NCBI GenBank assembly: GCA_029856045.1
Contig: JAHQWG010000028.1
Coordinates: forward strand, 266,547 to 330,546
Direction: 5' to 3'
Length of the DNA stretch: 64,000 nt
From: Promethearchaeia archaeon
GTDB taxonomy: Archaea > Asgardarchaeota > Lokiarchaeia > Sigyniarchaeales > SOKP01
Shown here: one piece after another, positions 16,988-25,443 of the stretch
Layout of the letters: every line of letters starts with the position of its first letter
How positions within the stretch are numbered: position 1 is the stretch's first letter
The notes under the pieces: generated by a model
Databases searched by the model: none
The model's input: the letters and a program-made list of their open reading frames with translations, nothing else
Told to the model about the DNA's origin: nothing
Program-made: the position numbers and the translations under genes

Positions 16988-17727
16988 AAGCGGTTATTTT
17001 GGCAGCCGGTAAAGGTTTAAGAATGCGTCCTTTAACAGAAAGACTACCTAAACCAATGCTGGAACTGCATGGAAAACCAATTTTACAATATATTATTGAG
17101 GGTTTAAGAATCGCCAATTTTAATGAAATTGCGTTAATTGTTGGATATAAACATGAATTCATTAGAAAATATTTTAGAAATGGAGAGAATTTTGGTGTTC
17201 GGATAAATTATATTTTACAAGCAGACCAAAAAGGAACCGGACATGCAACTTTATTGGCCGAACAGTTTTGCGGAGATGAACAATTTCTCCTAACTTATTC
17301 AGATGTATTAATATCATATAGTATCTATCAAGAATTATATAAATCATACAAAGAACAAAATGAAAGGTTTGTATTGGTAGCAAATCCAACCAACGACCCA
17401 TATAGAGGTGCTGCAATTTATTATGAAAATGATTATGTTACAGAAATTATCGAAAAACCTCCAAAAGGGACATCTAAATCAAAATTAAACAATTCAGGTA
17501 TATTTATCTTATCTCCACAAATCTTTCAAATTTTAAGAAAAACTCCTGATTCTATAAGAGGAGAAATTGAACTGACTGAAGCAATTAAATTGGGAATATT
17601 AAATCAAAATATAAAATTTAGGCTGATAATGGTGAAAGAGTATCAAATTAGGAAAGATCTTGGAGATACTAAGGATTATGAAGAATTAATGAATACTACA
17701 AAATGGTTAGAAAAACTTAAACAATGA
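16984..17727 (+). CDS. NDP-sugar pyrophosphorylase (sugar-1-phosphate nucleotidyltransferase)
   Basis: A 247-residue nucleotidyltransferase of the RfbA/GlmU/GCD1 type. The signature LAAGKGLRMRPLTERLPKPM occupies about residues 5-24 and binds NTP and Mg2+. The second half holds YSDVLIS near 104 for metal and sugar binding, EKPPKG near 157 and the typical GEIELTEAI near 193. It lacks the C-terminal left-handed beta-helix of full-length GlmU, so it is the catalytic domain only. The start is TTG at 16984, overlapping the kinase stop, and no other start fits. It probably converts the kinase product and an NTP to an NDP-sugar for glycan or glycolipid synthesis. Confidence 0.9.
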   Translation: MKAVILAAGKGLRMRPLTERLPKPMLELHGKPILQYIIEGLRIANFNEIALIVGYKHEFIRKYFRNGENFGVRINYILQADQKGTGHATLLAEQFCGDEQFLLTYSDVLISYSIYQELYKSYKEQNERFVLVANPTNDPYRGAAIYYENDYVTEIIEKPPKGTSKSKLNNSGIFILSPQIFQILRKTPDSIRGEIELTEAIKLGILNQNIKFRLIMVKEYQIRKDLGDTKDYEELMNTTKWLEKLKQ

Positions 17728-17818
17728 AAAATTTATAGATTCCTTAATTCTTTGAAATATTATTCACGATTTTTGATAATAATTTGGGGTTATAAAGATA
17801 CCTAACTGGTTCATCCAT

Positions 17819-18211
17819 TTGAAGTGGGCAAAAAAGGTAGGAATTCCCGAAGGTATAGCTAATATTACAAATCGCGTTATTGATTATGGCTTTAATTGGG
17901 TATTTTCTGCTAAAAGTGAAAACATTAAAAATAATGATGATCCTAGATTCCTTCATTTAACCTATTTTTATGAAATGGACCCAAAAAATAAGAATTACAT
18001 AAAAGCCTATTATCTCCATCGTGCTCTGGACCATCTTAAGGAAACGAGGCACAAAGAATTAGATAAAGCATTAAAGAAATTTGAAACAGAGAAATGTTTA
18101 ATTGAAATCGAGAGACCGAATGGTCAAATTATAACTTTCAAAAAAGAGTTAGAGGGAATTCTTACTCTTCTAAGACAAAATGAAAAAAATGTATTATCTG
18201 ATATCAATTAA
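17819..18211 (+). CDS. Conserved-looking hypothetical protein, start uncertain
   Basis: The frame with a TTG start encodes 130 residues, helix-rich, with no recognised motif. The same frame continues upstream without a stop to 17783 and reads PNWFIHLKWAKKVGI directly before and across the TTG, which looks like the real N-terminus. An ATA at 17798 lies eight bases after GGGG (17786-17789), so initiation at AUA would give a protein starting (M)PNWFIHLKW. It precedes, on the opposite strand, the HEPN/MNT pair. Function unknown. Confidence 0.55.
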   Translation: MKWAKKVGIPEGIANITNRVIDYGFNWVFSAKSENIKNNDDPRFLHLTYFYEMDPKNKNYIKAYYLHRALDHLKETRHKELDKALKKFETEKCLIEIERPNGQIITFKKELEGILTLLRQNEKNVLSDIN

Positions 18212-18217
18212 TAGTTA

Positions 18218-18610
18218 TTAAATAAAATTGTGTTTTTTTAGATATTTAATTATCTCATTTATGAAGCTTTGTCCATTTTTTAGTATTTTTTTAGCTTCAC
18301 TTTTAGGAATATTTATAAAAAAATCATAATCACCTATTTGTCTTTTATCATAAGCATTTCTGAGTTGTCTACTCATTTCTATAGGGAAAATATTTGTTTT
18401 TATAAAATATTTGCCTAAAGCAGAAATTACGCCTCCGTGAGATTTAAATTTCAAATTTTTTGTCAGTAAAACTGCTTCCACTGAATAAAACATAGCATAA
18501 TATGTTCTGGATACTGACCCATCATAATCTCCATCTTCTAAAAGTGTTTTAGCACTTTTAAGTGCTCTGTTTGCTTTTTTAATTAATGAACTCAGATTAT
18601 TTTTAATCAA
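18218..18610 (-). CDS. HEPN-domain protein (COG1895 type), likely RNase toxin
   Basis: A 130-residue HEPN protein. The family core RxxxxH/Y-type motif region is visible as RQLRNAYDKRQIGDY near residues 87-101, close to the form seen in COG1895 HEPN proteins, and the N-terminal helix pair (KKANRALKSAKTLLEDGDYDG) is typical. HEPN proteins of this group are RNases or AMP/poly-A acceptors neutralised by a partner nucleotidyltransferase. The gene overlaps the upstream MNT gene by four bases, giving order MNT then HEPN. The module is probably a toxin-antitoxin unit; the strict catalytic histidine is not obvious, so activity is uncertain. Confidence 0.8.
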   Translation of the reverse strand: MIKNNLSSLIKKANRALKSAKTLLEDGDYDGSVSRTYYAMFYSVEAVLLTKNLKFKSHGGVISALGKYFIKTNIFPIEMSRQLRNAYDKRQIGDYDFFINIPKSEAKKILKNGQSFINEIIKYLKKHNFI

Positions 18611-18921
18611 ATTGATATTCCTTCTTCTCTAAGATTAATTAGAAATGGTGTGTTAAAATGAAAATAATTATGTTCTGAAATAGGATAGAGTGATATTAAT
18701 ACTTCATATTTTAAATCGATATCACATGTAATTTCCGTCAATCTATCAATTTCTTCAAATGGAACTACTTCACCTTCAAGAATAATCGCTAAATCTACAT
18801 CTGATTCATCAGTTGCGTCCCCCCTTGCCCATGAACCATATAAGATAATATATTTTAATCTTTTACCATATAAAGTTTTGAGTTCCATTTTGAATTCTTC
18901 TAATAACTTATTTATTTTCAT
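18607..18921 (-). CDS. Minimal nucleotidyltransferase (MNT) antitoxin
   Basis: A 104-residue MNT-fold protein with the diagnostic motif YGSWARGDATDESDVDLAII near residues 28-47 (G-S-x10-D-x-D), and a third acidic position in DLKYEVLIS near 79. In characterised HEPN/MNT modules the MNT protein adds AMP to the HEPN toxin near its active site and so neutralises it. It is the first gene of a two-gene unit; its stop overlaps the HEPN start. The length is normal and the catalytic residues look intact. Confidence 0.85.
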   Translation of the reverse strand: MKINKLLEEFKMELKTLYGKRLKYIILYGSWARGDATDESDVDLAIILEGEVVPFEEIDRLTEITCDIDLKYEVLISLYPISEHNYFHFNTPFLINLREEGISI

Positions 18922-19128
18922 AATTACAACTCTCTCTATTTCATTGGTATTAAATAAGATTTTTGAATTTTTATTATTAATGGAGATAAGAGATATGTAA
19001 ATTTATTAATTAATACTTAATTCAAATTCGGATATTATTTCTTATGTTGAATAATCTTTAAATTTGTCAATATAACATAAAAGTGGTAACTCCTTATTGC
19101 TAATCTTCATATAATGGATTTTAAACAA

Positions 19129-19743
19129 TTAAATCTTTTTATAAAGGAAATAAATAGAATTTTCTATGACCCAAAAGACAATAGCAAAAAATACCATCCA
19201 TTCTGAAATAGGCCATCCAGTAAAAATAAAAAATATGAATACTCCAGAAACGGCAAATCCTATTATGGTTTGCATTTTGGAAAATCTTGAATCAATCCAA
19301 ATTAAGATACTATAAATGGTGCAAAATATTAATTCACAAAAAAAGAAAATAGTTGCAAAAAAGATATGAATGATGCCAAGTAAAAGAGTGTAATGTGGAA
19401 AACACCCAACAAGAGATATGGAGATTGCCCCAATTATTGATATTTTAATAGCAAATTTTTTTATTTTTTCATTAATTTTTTCTTGGGTTAAAGACCTACC
19501 AAGATATACTAAAAATGGGATTACCGTAATACCAGTTAAAATGAAACCTATATTAAACAATGGGGCAGCCAATCCAGGAGATATCCCCAAAACACTAATA
19601 AAGCTTTCAATCATATTGTATCCAGGAACTAATAAATATGATAAGAAGGTAAAAATAACTCCAATAACCATTGATAAAAGCCCATAATATCCTCCAGGTA
19701 CTAATTTGAGAAGTTTATCCATTAAATTGTTTATTTTATCCAT
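19129..19743 (-). CDS. DUF998-family membrane protein
   Basis: A 204-residue integral membrane protein with about six transmembrane helices. It matches the DUF998 pattern: first helix ending in a P-G-Y/ESFISVLG segment, NIGFILTGITVIPFL in the second helix, and a glycine/cysteine-rich SLVGCFPHYT stretch before helix four. DUF998 proteins are widespread in bacteria and archaea and have no assigned function. The gene stands alone and is divergent from the alpha/beta hydrolase at 19835. Confidence 0.7.
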   Translation of the reverse strand: MDKINNLMDKLLKLVPGGYYGLLSMVIGVIFTFLSYLLVPGYNMIESFISVLGISPGLAAPLFNIGFILTGITVIPFLVYLGRSLTQEKINEKIKKFAIKISIIGAISISLVGCFPHYTLLLGIIHIFFATIFFFCELIFCTIYSILIWIDSRFSKMQTIIGFAVSGVFIFFIFTGWPISEWMVFFAIVFWVIENSIYFLYKKI

Positions 19744-19834
19744 AATTCCTTAAATGAATTAGAATCTAAAAATAATCTTGATAAATAACTAAAAATGAAA
19801 TAATTAATACTATTGAAAAATATTAATTATTATT

Positions 19835-20665
19835 ATGAGTTTTGCAGAAGTAAATGGAATAAAAATTTGTTATGAGATGCATGGCGATGGATATCCAATT
19901 ATTTTAGTTGAAGAATATGGCGCAAAAAAAGAAGGGTGGATTGCACAAATTGGTCCATTATCAGAACATTTCAAAGTTATTACTTTGGATAACCGTGGGT
20001 CTGGCAAATCAGATCGCCCAAACTATCCTTATACAATGGAAATGTTTGCAGATGACATTAAAGGTTTAATAGATTTTCTTGGTCTAAAAAAGGCGCATAT
20101 TGTAGGAAAATCCCTAGGTGGGATGATCGTCCAAGAATTTGCGTTAAAATATTCACAATATGTAAATAAATTGGTATTATTGAATACATCTACTGGTTAT
20201 CCGAGTGATCAAGGACCAGAAATGTACAAGCGAGGAAAAATTGATGAATATTATGCAATACTTAAAGATCCAGTTAAATTTTTTTTCGAAGATATAAAAG
20301 CGGGATTCTCTCGGGAATTTAGAAAACTAATACAGGAAGATCCAAAAAGAAAATTCCATGGTCTTTGGTCAGCTGAAGATCTTATAAAAGAAAGTACAAT
20401 TGACCCTACGACCCCGCAAGATATTGGAAATCAAGCAAATGCACTTAAGGGATTTCATCCTCTTGAAGAATTACATAAAATTAAGAGTGAAACTTTAATT
20501 CTAGGAGCTGAAAAAGATAGAGTTATGTCGGTCTATAACCAACAACAAATGCATGAAAGGATTCCAAATAGTACCCTAAAGATTCTTGAAAATACACGTC
20601 ACAGTTCTAATTTAGAAAAAGCACCAGAAGTAAATCAAATCCTTATAGATTTTTTAAAAGATTAA
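19835..20665 (+). CDS. Alpha/beta hydrolase
   Basis: A 276-residue alpha/beta-hydrolase-fold enzyme. The nucleophile elbow is VGKSLGGMIVQE (serine near residue 92), preceded by DNRGSGKSDRP near 52, with a probable catalytic aspartate in GAEKDRVMS near 228 and histidine in TRHSS near 255. Instead of the usual HG-x-G oxyanion loop after the first strands it has VEEYGAKKE, so its activity may be altered; the dead paralogue at 20703 retains IHGFGGKKE at that point. Likely substrates are small esters or lactones, but none can be assigned. A duplicate remnant follows immediately downstream. Confidence 0.85.
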   Translation: MSFAEVNGIKICYEMHGDGYPIILVEEYGAKKEGWIAQIGPLSEHFKVITLDNRGSGKSDRPNYPYTMEMFADDIKGLIDFLGLKKAHIVGKSLGGMIVQEFALKYSQYVNKLVLLNTSTGYPSDQGPEMYKRGKIDEYYAILKDPVKFFFEDIKAGFSREFRKLIQEDPKRKFHGLWSAEDLIKESTIDPTTPQDIGNQANALKGFHPLEELHKIKSETLILGAEKDRVMSVYNQQQMHERIPNSTLKILENTRHSSNLEKAPEVNQILIDFLKD

Positions 20666-20702
20666 ACACAATTTTTTATAATATTTCTTTATTTCAATTA
20701 TT

Positions 20703-20795
20703 ATGAGCTTTGCAGAAATAAATGGAATTAAAATTTGTTATGAAATCCATTGAGAAGGTTATCCCGTAATATTGATTCATGGATTTGGTGGAAAA
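20703..20795 (+). pseudogene. N-terminal relic of an alpha/beta hydrolase paralogue
   Basis: This stretch reads MSFAEINGIKICYEIH, then an in-frame TGA, then EGYPVILIHGFGGKKE. It parallels the first 33 residues of the intact hydrolase at 19835 and even keeps the canonical HGFG oxyanion motif the intact gene has lost. After about 20795 similarity ends. The matching C-terminal piece is at 21770-21880, beyond another hydrolase gene. Confidence 0.8.
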
Positions 20796-20921
20796 AAAGA
20801 GAATAGTTCAATCATAACTATTAAAAAAGTAGAATGAAAATAGGTTTAATTATAAATTGATTTTAAGAAATATAATCTCTTTAATTAACGACTTGTAATA
20901 TATAGTATTTAGGGAAAGCTT

Positions 20922-21686
20922 TTGATAGAAAAAAGAGTGTTAATTCAAAGTACCACTGGAAGTGATCTTCATGGGATCCATTTTTTGCATAGTAAAGAAT
21001 CAAAAAAAAAATCAATTCTAATAATGTGTCATGGTTTTACAGGGGATAAATATGAACATGGCCATTTTCCTGAATTAGCTAAAACTTGTAATAAAGAGGG
21101 AATCGATGGACTGATTTTTGATTTTACGGGCTCTGGAGAAAATGAGAGAGTACCCATAACATTATTCAAACAAATTGAGGATTTAGAATCAGTATATAAA
21201 TGGGTGCAAAATCAAGGTTATGGAAACATTGCTGTATTGGGATTATCATTCGGAGGTCTTACTGCACTAGGAGCTAATTTATTTGGAATTAAAACATACA
21301 TTTTTTGGGCACCAGTTTTATTTCTTCATACTACTGATGATCAAACCGACTGGTTTAAGGATTTAAACAAAGGTCCCGTAGAAATTCCATCAACTATAGA
21401 GGGAAGACCTGTAATCATCGATTTAAGTTTTATGACAGATTTTGCAAAGCTTCGAGTAAAATCTCATTTAAAGAAGTTGGATTACCCCGTATTAATTATA
21501 CAAGGAACTTCCGATGAAAAAGTGCCTTATGAATTAACAAGAAAAGCATTCAATTTTATTCCAAATAATAATAAAAACAAGCTTGTAGAAATAGAAAATG
21601 CTCCTCATGACTTCGAAGGGGAAAATCTAAAAGAATTCATAAAACATACAATTGATTGGTTGAAATTCCATTTAGGTGGAAACTGA
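20922..21686 (+). CDS. Alpha/beta hydrolase, S9/esterase-like
   Basis: A 254-residue alpha/beta hydrolase of the small serine peptidase/esterase type. The oxyanion region is CHGFTGDK near residue 37, the nucleophile elbow GLSFGGLTA (serine near 108), the acid QGTSDEKVP (aspartate near 198) and the histidine APHDF near 230. The catalytic triad is therefore complete. The TTG start is supported by AGGGA eight bases upstream. The gene lies exactly between the N- and C-terminal relics of a different hydrolase, so it, or the DNA carrying it, seems to have replaced the middle of that dead gene. Substrate unknown. Confidence 0.85.
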   Translation: MIEKRVLIQSTTGSDLHGIHFLHSKESKKKSILIMCHGFTGDKYEHGHFPELAKTCNKEGIDGLIFDFTGSGENERVPITLFKQIEDLESVYKWVQNQGYGNIAVLGLSFGGLTALGANLFGIKTYIFWAPVLFLHTTDDQTDWFKDLNKGPVEIPSTIEGRPVIIDLSFMTDFAKLRVKSHLKKLDYPVLIIQGTSDEKVPYELTRKAFNFIPNNNKNKLVEIENAPHDFEGENLKEFIKHTIDWLKFHLGGN

Positions 21687-21769
21687 TTAATTATATTTTG
21701 CTTTCAAAAATTTTTGGTGTTTTCAATTTTAAATAGTTTTTGTGCCATAAGATATCTCATTAAGAATAA

Positions 21770-21880
21770 TATTTCGCAAATAGTACTTTAATAATACGGG
21801 AAAATGTTGGACATGATGCCCACTTTGAAAAAGCACCCGAAGTTAATCAAAATATAATAAATTTTCTAAGAAATGAATAA
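21770..21880 (+). pseudogene. C-terminal relic of an alpha/beta hydrolase paralogue
   Basis: The frame reads ANSTLIIRENVGHDAHFEKA, then PEVNQNIINFLRNE and a stop. It matches the end of the intact hydrolase at 19835 (PNSTLKILENTRHSSNLEKA, then PEVNQILIDFLKD). An in-frame TAA at 21767 precedes it and no start exists. Together with 20703-20795 it outlines a degraded paralogue. Confidence 0.8.
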
Positions 21881-21919
21881 AAATATTGTAATATTAGTTA
21901 TTTTAAATTATCAGATGAT

Positions 21920-22951
21920 ATGAAAAATATGCAGAATGAAATTAGAGAACCATCTGATTTGTTAGATGAGAATGGAAAATTAATTCAAAAAGGCTGGGCT
22001 CGAAAGTTAATTTTAAATTATAATAGAGAGAATATAAAAGCCGGTTGGCACAGAATAAAAGAGTGGGATTATTACGCTATTTTACATCCCGATTTCGGTA
22101 TTTCATTAGTTATTGCAGATGTAGGATATCTGGGTTTAACTACTGTCACTTGGCTCGATTTTGTAGAAAAAAGATTTACATCAGAAGACCAATTAAAATT
22201 ATTTACTAGGGGGAAATTAGATTTACCGAGAACTTCCGAATCTGGAGATATCAACTTCTCAAGTAAAAAAATAAATATAAATTTTGAAAAGAGAGGTATT
22301 AATCGCATCCTGTCAGTTGATTATCCAGGATTTATGATGGGTAAAGGAATTAAGGGTGAAATAACGCTATTTCAAGACCCAAATATGGATACAATGGTAA
22401 TTGCAACACCCTTTAAAGAAAATGAGACTAGATTTTATTATAACCAAAAAATAAATTGCATGCCTGCAAAGGGAACAATACAACTCGGGGAAAATAGTTA
22501 TGAATTTACAGAAGATAAATGTTTTGGTGTTCTAGATTGGGGTCGGGGGGTCTGGACTTATAAAAATAGATGGTATTGGGGTTCTGCTTCGGGGTTATTA
22601 GAAGGAGTCCCGATTGGATGGAATATTGGTTATGGATTTGGTGACACATCAGCTGCAAGTGAAAATTTAATATTCTATAATGGCAAGGGACATAAATTTG
22701 ACCAAGTTACTTTCCATATTGACCCAAATGATTACTTGAAACCATGGAAATTTACAAGCAATGATGGACGTTTTGAGATGGACTTTGAGCCAATACTTGA
22801 TCGTACAAATAAAATGAATCTTTTAATTTTAAAAACTGAGCCACATCAAGTTTTTGGGTATTATACAGGAGATTTAGTCCTTGATGATAGCACGAAACTT
22901 CATATTGATAAATTTATAGGATTTGCCGAAGAGGTTTTTAATAAATGGTAA
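21920..22951 (+). CDS. DUF2804-family protein
   Basis: A 343-residue protein matching DUF2804. The typical N-terminal pattern is present: LLDENGKLIQKGWARK near residue 13, then a tyrosine/arginine stretch ending RIKEWDYYAIL near 44-54, and LDWGRGVWTYKNRWYWG near 205-221. The composition, beta-rich with many W, Y and D, suggests a soluble beta-sandwich, reminiscent of lipocalin- or carotenoid-1,2-hydratase-like folds, but no reaction has been established for the family. The gene starts 39 bases after the hydrolase relic and is convergent with the UroD-type gene downstream. Confidence 0.8.
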   Translation: MKNMQNEIREPSDLLDENGKLIQKGWARKLILNYNRENIKAGWHRIKEWDYYAILHPDFGISLVIADVGYLGLTTVTWLDFVEKRFTSEDQLKLFTRGKLDLPRTSESGDINFSSKKININFEKRGINRILSVDYPGFMMGKGIKGEITLFQDPNMDTMVIATPFKENETRFYYNQKINCMPAKGTIQLGENSYEFTEDKCFGVLDWGRGVWTYKNRWYWGSASGLLEGVPIGWNIGYGFGDTSAASENLIFYNGKGHKFDQVTFHIDPNDYLKPWKFTSNDGRFEMDFEPILDRTNKMNLLILKTEPHQVFGYYTGDLVLDDSTKLHIDKFIGFAEEVFNKW

Positions 22952-22968
22952 GGAAAATTTGAAAAAAT

Positions 22969-24138
22969 TTAGACTTGTAAAGATTTTTGATTTTTCAATT
23001 GTTTCCTGATTTTTCTTTTAAATTCTTTGAAATTGCCGGAACCACCTTGCCCACCGATAAAAGTTGGCAAATAAAAATCTAGCTTAATTTTATTTAAAGA
23101 GACAATAGATGCAAACAAACTTTTAGCATCGAATTGTTTATAAATATGAGGTAAAAATTTTATATCTTCAAAAAAATCCATTACAACATTTTTTCCCGCA
23201 CCTTGAATCTTTTTATATATTGGTATCCATTTCTCATGGTATTTAGGTTCGGTTCCTGCCCCAGGAACCCATTGGATCCCGGTTATTAACGGAATATCTA
23301 ATATATCATCTAAGTGCGTAAGTGCAAGTGGACCATCTAAATGATAAATTGCATAATCCAAATGCTCAGCTTGAGTAATTATATCTGGTAAAGCAAATCT
23401 TTTAAACCATTTGGGGGATAACATTGCACTAAAATCGCATTGAATTGGATACCAACGTTTAGGACACCATATGTTCATCCAACTATTGCATCCATCTCCA
23501 TATTGTTCGATAATTGTTTGGAGATCATCATAAATTTTTAAGGTTTTTTCTAGAATTATAGCCCGACAAGTATCAATAATATTTGGGCTACGTTTCATAG
23601 CAAGTATTAAATTTTCAGGTCTCAAAAAGGAGGATAGAATATCTAAAATACCTCCAAGATCGGTCATTGCAATAGAATAATCCATGCCCGCTCGTTTAGC
23701 CGCGTATTCAGTGATTCTGATAAGTCGGGCATACCATGGATTATTCATATTGATTTTTACGCTTTCCAGTAAAGGGACGATTTCTTCAATAGAAGTAGTT
23801 TTATTAAACCATACGGTCTGAGACATAAACTTAGGTTCAATACCAAAAATTGATGCCATAATTCCAGCTCCATAATTAGGAAAAAATGTAGGAATAGCAT
23901 CTCCCCCAAAATATAATTTTTTTGATACTCTTTCAAAATCATCCAAACAAGGACCGATATCATCCCAATTTTTTGCTAAACACCAAGGAATAAAATATTC
24001 AATTATTTCCTCAATTAAGAATTTTTCATTTAATCGAGGATGACAATAACTAAGACAAGGACGATCAAGTATTTCATGATCCCACCATGCTTTTAAGCAT
24101 TCCTTGGCTTCATTAATATCTTCTTTAAAAACCCTCAT
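22969..24138 (-). CDS. UroD-family methyltransferase-like protein
   Basis: A 389-residue protein of the uroporphyrinogen decarboxylase superfamily, the fold used by methylcobamide:CoM methyltransferases. Barrel features include MTDLGGILDILSSF near residue 158, the LSPKWFKRFALPDI helix near 244 and YHLDGPLAL near 271, where MtaA/MtbA proteins carry HxC. The zinc-ligand cysteines of the MtaA group are not evident, so it may be one of the UroD-like proteins of unknown substrate common in archaea and anaerobes. The stop-to-start distance to the GuaA-like gene upstream is 15 bases, which makes a two-gene transcript probable. Confidence 0.7.
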   Translation of the reverse strand: MRVFKEDINEAKECLKAWWDHEILDRPCLSYCHPRLNEKFLIEEIIEYFIPWCLAKNWDDIGPCLDDFERVSKKLYFGGDAIPTFFPNYGAGIMASIFGIEPKFMSQTVWFNKTTSIEEIVPLLESVKINMNNPWYARLIRITEYAAKRAGMDYSIAMTDLGGILDILSSFLRPENLILAMKRSPNIIDTCRAIILEKTLKIYDDLQTIIEQYGDGCNSWMNIWCPKRWYPIQCDFSAMLSPKWFKRFALPDIITQAEHLDYAIYHLDGPLALTHLDDILDIPLITGIQWVPGAGTEPKYHEKWIPIYKKIQGAGKNVVMDFFEDIKFLPHIYKQFDAKSLFASIVSLNKIKLDFYLPTFIGGQGGSGNFKEFKRKIRKQLKNQKSLQV

Positions 24139-24153
24139 TTTTCCTCATAAAAT

Positions 24154-25341
24154 TTATACATATTCTATAGTTCCAGGAGGTTTGGGGGTTATGTCATAAT
24201 ATATAAATTTTGTTTCAGAAATTTCAAGCAATTTACTTTTAATCTGATTTATCAAATCTATTGGCAGATTTGTAACGCTTGCTGTTCTTGCGTCTTTACT
24301 ATTAATACTTCGGATTATAACATCATACCGTCCTTTTTGATTGCAACCAAGTTCAAAAAACATTCTAGCATATCCTTTAATTTGCGCTGCTATCTTTATA
24401 AGTTTTTTATAATCCCAATTTCCCTTCACACATAATGGAACTTCATAAGATCTTTTACCATCAACTATCCCAGTGACTTTTTTATTAAGAACATCTTCAC
24501 TAATTGCTGCAAACGCTTGGAACGGTTCTTCTTCTCCTTTTTCGTTTATTATCATTGATTTCCCATATTTTTCTATATAATAATCATCAATACGAGTTTC
24601 TACAATGTCATGAACCTTTTTTTCAAATTTTAAATTATCAAGAGTTACTGGTCCTATAATTCTTGCTGAAAGTGCAGGTCCAGGGAATGCTTTCCTATAA
24701 ACTAATTCTTGAGGCATTTTAAGATATTCAAGAACCTTTCGAACTTCTGGTTTCGTTAGACTGGCTACGGGCTGAATAGTTGCATCAACATCGTATTCAA
24801 TTTCCACATTATGCTGACTTTTTATAAATCCTTTAATATTTTTTTTTTTCAATATATTCTCTTCTTCTATAGACATTGTTTCTTTTAAGTCTGTGATTTT
24901 AACTCCAAAACTTTCTTCAATATCTGGAAGAATAGTACCATCTGCGAGTAAATCGCAATTCTCCTTATCTATGACTTTACTTATGGTTTCTGAGTAGGCA
25001 TCTTTGAAAAGTTTTCTCTTTACTTCTGCATCGCCCTTACCTATAATTTTAGGGAGAAATTTCTCCCGAATATCTAAAATAATGGTATCAGGAAAGTTTT
25101 TCTTAATATCTTCTCTTTCTTCTACACCATTAATTATTCTCATTAGTCCATGATCAATAAATACTGGAATCGCATTGATTTTTGCTTTTTTAAGTAGAAG
25201 ATATGTGGCGGAACTATCCACCCCTCCAGATAGTGCGCAAAAAACTTTTTTTTCCTTTGCATGTTTTTGTAAAAATTGAACAGCAGCATCTACAAACTTC
25301 TCAGGTTCGTGAGGTGCATTTATTAAACGATGGTTTAACAT
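24154..25341 (-). CDS. GuaA-like ATP-pyrophosphatase (GMP synthase subunit B type)
   Basis: A 395-residue protein with the PP-loop SGGVDSSATYLLLKK near residue 39, the FPGPALSARIIG motif near 222 and a C-terminal dimerisation domain ending YYDITPKPPGTIEYV. These are the hallmarks of the ATP-pyrophosphatase subunit of GMP synthase, which adenylates XMP before amination. It is longer than archaeal GuaAb proteins (about 300) because of extra segments around residues 140-170 and 255-300, and the usual GMTA motif before the end appears as DARTASV. It may be the divergent GMP synthase of this organism or a paralogue with another substrate; no glutaminase subunit gene is adjacent. Confidence 0.75.
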   Translation of the reverse strand: MLNHRLINAPHEPEKFVDAAVQFLQKHAKEKKVFCALSGGVDSSATYLLLKKAKINAIPVFIDHGLMRIINGVEEREDIKKNFPDTIILDIREKFLPKIIGKGDAEVKRKLFKDAYSETISKVIDKENCDLLADGTILPDIEESFGVKITDLKETMSIEEENILKKKNIKGFIKSQHNVEIEYDVDATIQPVASLTKPEVRKVLEYLKMPQELVYRKAFPGPALSARIIGPVTLDNLKFEKKVHDIVETRIDDYYIEKYGKSMIINEKGEEEPFQAFAAISEDVLNKKVTGIVDGKRSYEVPLCVKGNWDYKKLIKIAAQIKGYARMFFELGCNQKGRYDVIIRSINSKDARTASVTNLPIDLINQIKSKLLEISETKFIYYDITPKPPGTIEYV

Positions 25342-25443
25342 AGCGTATTTAATGATGTAAGATTTAATTAACTTTTTGGTTATTATTAAAAAATTAGTAA
25401 AATTATATGAGAATCTGGGCTAATCATACAATTTTATTTTAAA

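Noticed and set aside
17744-17956. Minus-strand frame opposite the gene at 17819
   Set aside because: It overlaps the plus-strand frame that has the protein-like PNWFIHLKW start; no motif or ribosome-binding site.
20751-20753. In-frame TGA as a recoded selenocysteine codon in a hydrolase
   Set aside because: The frame around it is truncated and the rest of the protein is missing, so it is a decayed gene, not recoding.
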